From JAVBOW01 sp031549495 (GTDB taxonomy: Bacteria > Bacteroidota > Bacteroidia > Bacteroidales > Rikenellaceae), in NCBI GenBank assembly GCA_031549495.1, contig JAVBPS010000067.1, positions 1-64,000 on the forward strand: DNA of 64,000 nucleotides, read 5' to 3'. This document shows, one piece after another, positions 61,590 to 64,000 of the stretch. Below the pieces are notes generated by a model that was given only the letters and a program-made list of their open reading frames with translations, was not told the DNA's origin and made no database searches. Every line of letters begins with the position of its first letter. Position 1 is the first letter of the stretch. The translations under genes were made by a program, and so were the position numbers.

Positions 61590-62822
61590 ATGGCATTAAA
61601 TTACATCTGGATAGGATTCTTCCTGATCGCCTTCCTGGTCGCCCTGGGAAAGTTGATCCTGACCGGCGACGCCCAATCCTTCACCGAGATCATCAACGCC
61701 ACCTTCGCCTCGGCGAAAACCGGCTTCGAGATTTCGCTGGGACTGACGGGAGTGCTGGCCCTGTGGCTCGGCATCATGCGCATCGGCGAACGGGGCGGGG
61801 TGATCGAGTCCTTCGCCCGCGTCGCCGCACCCCTTTTCGGCAAACTCTTCCCCGGGATCCCGAAAGGCCACCCGGTGACCGGAAGCATGTTCATGAACTT
61901 CTCGGCCAACCTGCTGGGCCTGGACAACGCCGCCACCCCCATCGGACTGAATGTGATGAAGGAGTTGCAGGAACTGAATCCTCATAAGGACCGCGCGAGC
62001 GACGCGATGATCATGTTCCTGGCGATCAACGCCTCGGGCCTGACGCTGATCCCGGTGACGATCCTCATGTACCGCGCTCAACTGGGCGCGGCGAATCCGG
62101 CCGACATCTTCGTCCCGGTGCTGCTGGCCACGGCCGCCTCGACGCTGGTGGCCGTGATCCTGGTGGCGCTACGGCAGCGCATCCTCACATGGAATAAAGG
62201 GATCATCATCCCCTTCGTGATCGTGGCGGGCATTCTCGCAGGCCTGGTCGCGCTCTTCATGTCCGTCGACCGCCAGGCCCTCTCGACTTATGCCACCGCG
62301 GCGGCGAACGTATTATTATTAGGCGTGATCTGCACCTTCATCGTGGCCGGTATCCGCAAAAAAGTGAACGTCTACGACGCCTTCATCGACGGTGCGAAAG
62401 ACGGTTTCAAGACCGCCGTGACGATCATCCCCTACCTGATCGCGATCCTGGTCGGCATCGGCGTCTTCCGCGCCTCGGGAGCGATGGACTACCTGACCGG
62501 CGGGCTGGAATACGCGGTGGCGGCCTGCGGGCTGGATACGGCGTGGATCGGCTCGCTGCCCACGATGATCATGAAACCGCTCAGCGGCAGCGGCGCGCGC
62601 GGCATGATGATCGACGCGATGAAGACCTACGGGCCGGACTCCTTCGCCGGGCGGCTGAGCTGCATCGTGCAGGGGACGACCGACACGACGTTCTACGTGA
62701 TCGCCCTCTATTACGGCTCGGTGGCGATCAAGAAGATCCGCTACACGTTGTCCTACTCGCTGATCGCTGATCTTGCGGGCATGGTCGCGGCCGTGCTGCT
62801 GACTTACCTTTTTTTTGGATAA
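61590..62822 (+). CDS. nucleoside-recognition (Gate) domain membrane protein, SpmA-SpmB fusion type
   Basis: 410 residues from ATG 61590 (MALNYIW); the in-frame GTG at 61572 adds only six polar residues. About ten transmembrane segments. First half SpmA-like: GLTGVLALWLGIMRIGERGG, PLFGKLFPGIPKGHP, MNFSANLLGLDNAATPIGL. Second half SpmB-like: DAFIDGAKDGFKTAVTIIPYLIAILVGIGVFRASGAMD, MKPLSGSGARGMM, SCIVQGTTDTTFYVIALYYGSVAIKK. In Firmicutes these are separate spore-maturation genes; fused copies occur in non-sporulating Bacteroidota, where the substrate is unknown. Function as a small-molecule transporter is inferred. Confidence 0.88.
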   Translation: MALNYIWIGFFLIAFLVALGKLILTGDAQSFTEIINATFASAKTGFEISLGLTGVLALWLGIMRIGERGGVIESFARVAAPLFGKLFPGIPKGHPVTGSMFMNFSANLLGLDNAATPIGLNVMKELQELNPHKDRASDAMIMFLAINASGLTLIPVTILMYRAQLGAANPADIFVPVLLATAASTLVAVILVALRQRILTWNKGIIIPFVIVAGILAGLVALFMSVDRQALSTYATAAANVLLLGVICTFIVAGIRKKVNVYDAFIDGAKDGFKTAVTIIPYLIAILVGIGVFRASGAMDYLTGGLEYAVAACGLDTAWIGSLPTMIMKPLSGSGARGMMIDAMKTYGPDSFAGRLSCIVQGTTDTTFYVIALYYGSVAIKKIRYTLSYSLIADLAGMVAAVLLTYLFFG

Positions 62823-62828
62823 TTATGA

Positions 62829-62878
62829 ATTATGAATTATGAATTTCGGCGTCCGGCAGGCCATTCATAATTCATAAT
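62829..62878. repeat. ATTATGAAT inverted repeat
   Basis: Perfect 16-bp arms ATTATGAATTATGAAT (62829-62844) and complement (62863-62878) around an 18-nt GC-rich loop. Each arm is itself an 8-bp tandem unit (TTATGAAT). It occupies nearly all of the gap before the kinase gene. Confidence 0.8.
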
Positions 62879-62888
62879 CAAAAAAACG

Positions 62889-63968
62889 ATGAAAGCTGAA
62901 CAAAAGATACAATCCTTCGAAGTGGCGCTCTACGCCGTGGTACTCATCGCGGCGCTGGGGATCATGCTCTACACGGGCCGCTCGATCCGCGGCGACTGGC
63001 AGGGGGCGGCGGTCGACTGGCTGCGCATCGTGCCTTTCCTGCTGGTTTTTGTGATCAATAATTTCGTGCTTTGCCCCCGGCTGCTTTTCCGGGAGCGGTA
63101 CGGTTGGTACCTCGCCGCGGCCCTGGTGCTGGCCCTACTCTCGGTATGGGCTTCGGATTTCATTCACGACACGCTCCGGGAGGGCGGCTTTATGCCGGAA
63201 CCCGGGCATCGCGGCCCGGAGGGCGGCCCGCCTCATCCGGATGGGATGGGCCCGCGTCGGCCGGGAAGCCCGCAATTCTTCTTTGGCCAGGCGATCGTGT
63301 CGCTGCTGCTGATCGGTTTCAATACGGGTGTGAAAGTGTCGGTGCGCTACGCCAAAGACAAGATCACCCAGGGCGAGAAAGACCGCCAGCACCTCTCGAC
63401 CGAGCTGGCCTACCTGCGCAACCAGGTCAGCCCCCACTTTTTGATGAACACGCTGAACAACATCCACGCGTTGGTCGAAATAGACAAGGCCCGTGCGCAG
63501 GACGCGCTGGTCAAACTCTCCCGCCTGATGCGCTACCTGCTCTACGAAACCGAGACGGAGCGGGTGCCCCTGCAGCGCGAGCTGGAATTCATCGGCAGCT
63601 ACATCGAACTGATGCGCCTGCGCTACGGCGAGGGCGAACTGTCGATCCGCTTCGACCGCCCGGCCGACACGTCGGGGGTGAGCGTCCCCGCTTTCCTATT
63701 CCTCTCGTTCATCGAAAACGCTTTCAAACACGGCATCCGTGCCGCCGGGGGTTCATTCATCCGCATCGCCATCACGCTCGATTCGGACGGGGTGGTGCTG
63801 CGCGCCGCGAACAGCGTGGGCGACCGCCGCCCCTCGCACGACGAAGCCTCGGGCATTGGCACCGGCAACGTCCGCAAACGGCTCGACCTGCTCTACGGCG
63901 AGAGGTACAGCCTGGAGACAAGCAACGATAGCGACACTTACGAAGTTATTCTAAAGATCCCCTTCTGA
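62889..63968 (+). CDS. LytS/YehU-type sensor histidine kinase
   Basis: 359 residues. Four transmembrane segments (about 11-29, 47-66, 73-92, 130-150). The segment between the third and fourth (about 93-129) is a Pro/Gly/His-rich loop (EPGHRGPEGGPPHPDGMGP). The His_kinase domain has phospho-acceptor H183 in LRNQVSPHFLMNTLNN, followed by LMRYLLYETETERVPLQRELEFI, and a HATPase with FIENAFKHG and GTGNVRKRL. Its TGA overlaps the ATG of the following response regulator, so the pair is translationally coupled. Signal sensed is unknown; the loop could be the sensing part. Confidence 0.94.
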   Translation: MKAEQKIQSFEVALYAVVLIAALGIMLYTGRSIRGDWQGAAVDWLRIVPFLLVFVINNFVLCPRLLFRERYGWYLAAALVLALLSVWASDFIHDTLREGGFMPEPGHRGPEGGPPHPDGMGPRRPGSPQFFFGQAIVSLLLIGFNTGVKVSVRYAKDKITQGEKDRQHLSTELAYLRNQVSPHFLMNTLNNIHALVEIDKARAQDALVKLSRLMRYLLYETETERVPLQRELEFIGSYIELMRLRYGEGELSIRFDRPADTSGVSVPAFLFLSFIENAFKHGIRAAGGSFIRIAITLDSDGVVLRAANSVGDRRPSHDEASGIGTGNVRKRLDLLYGERYSLETSNDSDTYEVILKIPF

Positions 63969-64000
63969 TGGAAAAAATAAGCTGCCTGGCGATGGACGAC
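63968..64000 (+). CDS. response regulator partner of the LytS-type kinase, cut by window end
   Basis: Eleven codons (MEKISCLAMDD) remain. The start overlaps the kinase stop (TGATG), and the short hydrophobic strand ending in a DD pair is how receiver domains begin. LytS-type kinases are normally followed by LytTR-type regulators, so that class is expected, but only the first strand is visible. Confidence 0.7.
   Translation, partial: MEKISCLAMDD

Noticed and set aside
1..64000. CRISPR array, phage genes or complete insertion sequence
   Set aside because: No evenly spaced direct repeats, cas genes, phage structural genes or transposase were seen. The only mobility gene is the tyrosine recombinase.

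Overview
The window looks like a chromosome segment of a gut-type Bacteroidota. The pointers are two SusC/SusD pairs, two hybrid two-component regulators (HTCS), serine-type sulfatases, an S46 dipeptidyl-peptidase and TAnnTTTG -7 promoter boxes. High GC suggests Alistipes or another Rikenellaceae member, but that is an inference from style. No rRNA or other taxonomic marker is present.

Left part, 1-42.3 kb: two adjacent polysaccharide utilization loci (PULs). At the left edge a GH36 alpha-galactosidase and a cut-off aldose 1-epimerase form a small minus-strand operon. PUL 1 (3.1-24.1 kb) reads mostly leftward from 20.77 kb: SusC, SusD, fimbrillin-like surface lipoprotein, two GH43-like enzymes, HTCS and three sulfatases. 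A third GH43-like lipoprotein and a heparinase II/III-like lyase lie divergently on its right side. PUL 2 (24.4-42.3 kb) reads rightward: FAD-dependent oxidoreductase, SusC, SusD, an unrecognised barrel-type candidate glycanase, sulfatase, two-domain GH43, surface lipoprotein and HTCS. The SusC and SusD proteins of the two loci are clearly paralogous and the two surface lipoproteins share a C-terminal domain, so the loci probably serve related sulfated glycans. A decayed scrap of a GH36 5' end sits between them.

Junction, 42.3-44.9 kb: a tyrosine recombinase lies beside the 3' end of tRNA-Gln(CTG), a classic integration arrangement. Any element would extend leftward, toward and possibly over the PULs. 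No second attachment site is visible.

Right part, 44.9-64 kb: a TonB-dependent receptor with a lipoprotein (DUF4876-like) and an outer-membrane barrel (DUF6850-like); an M16 peptidase divergent from a membrane polyferredoxin with tandem HMA-like domains; an S46 dipeptidyl-peptidase of the DPP7 type; methylglyoxal synthase; tRNA-Pro(CGG); a fusion of a C26 gamma-glutamyl hydrolase with an M19 dipeptidase; a fused SpmA/SpmB-like membrane protein; and a LytS-type kinase overlapping a response regulator cut by the window end. Long palindromic intergenic repeats recur in this part.

Proposed logic of the PULs: HTCS proteins sense periplasmic oligosaccharides and switch on their locus; SusCD and surface lipoproteins bind and import glycan; sulfatases, GH43-like enzymes, the lyase, the oxidoreductase and the alpha-galactosidase dismantle it. 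The glycan itself cannot be named from sequence.
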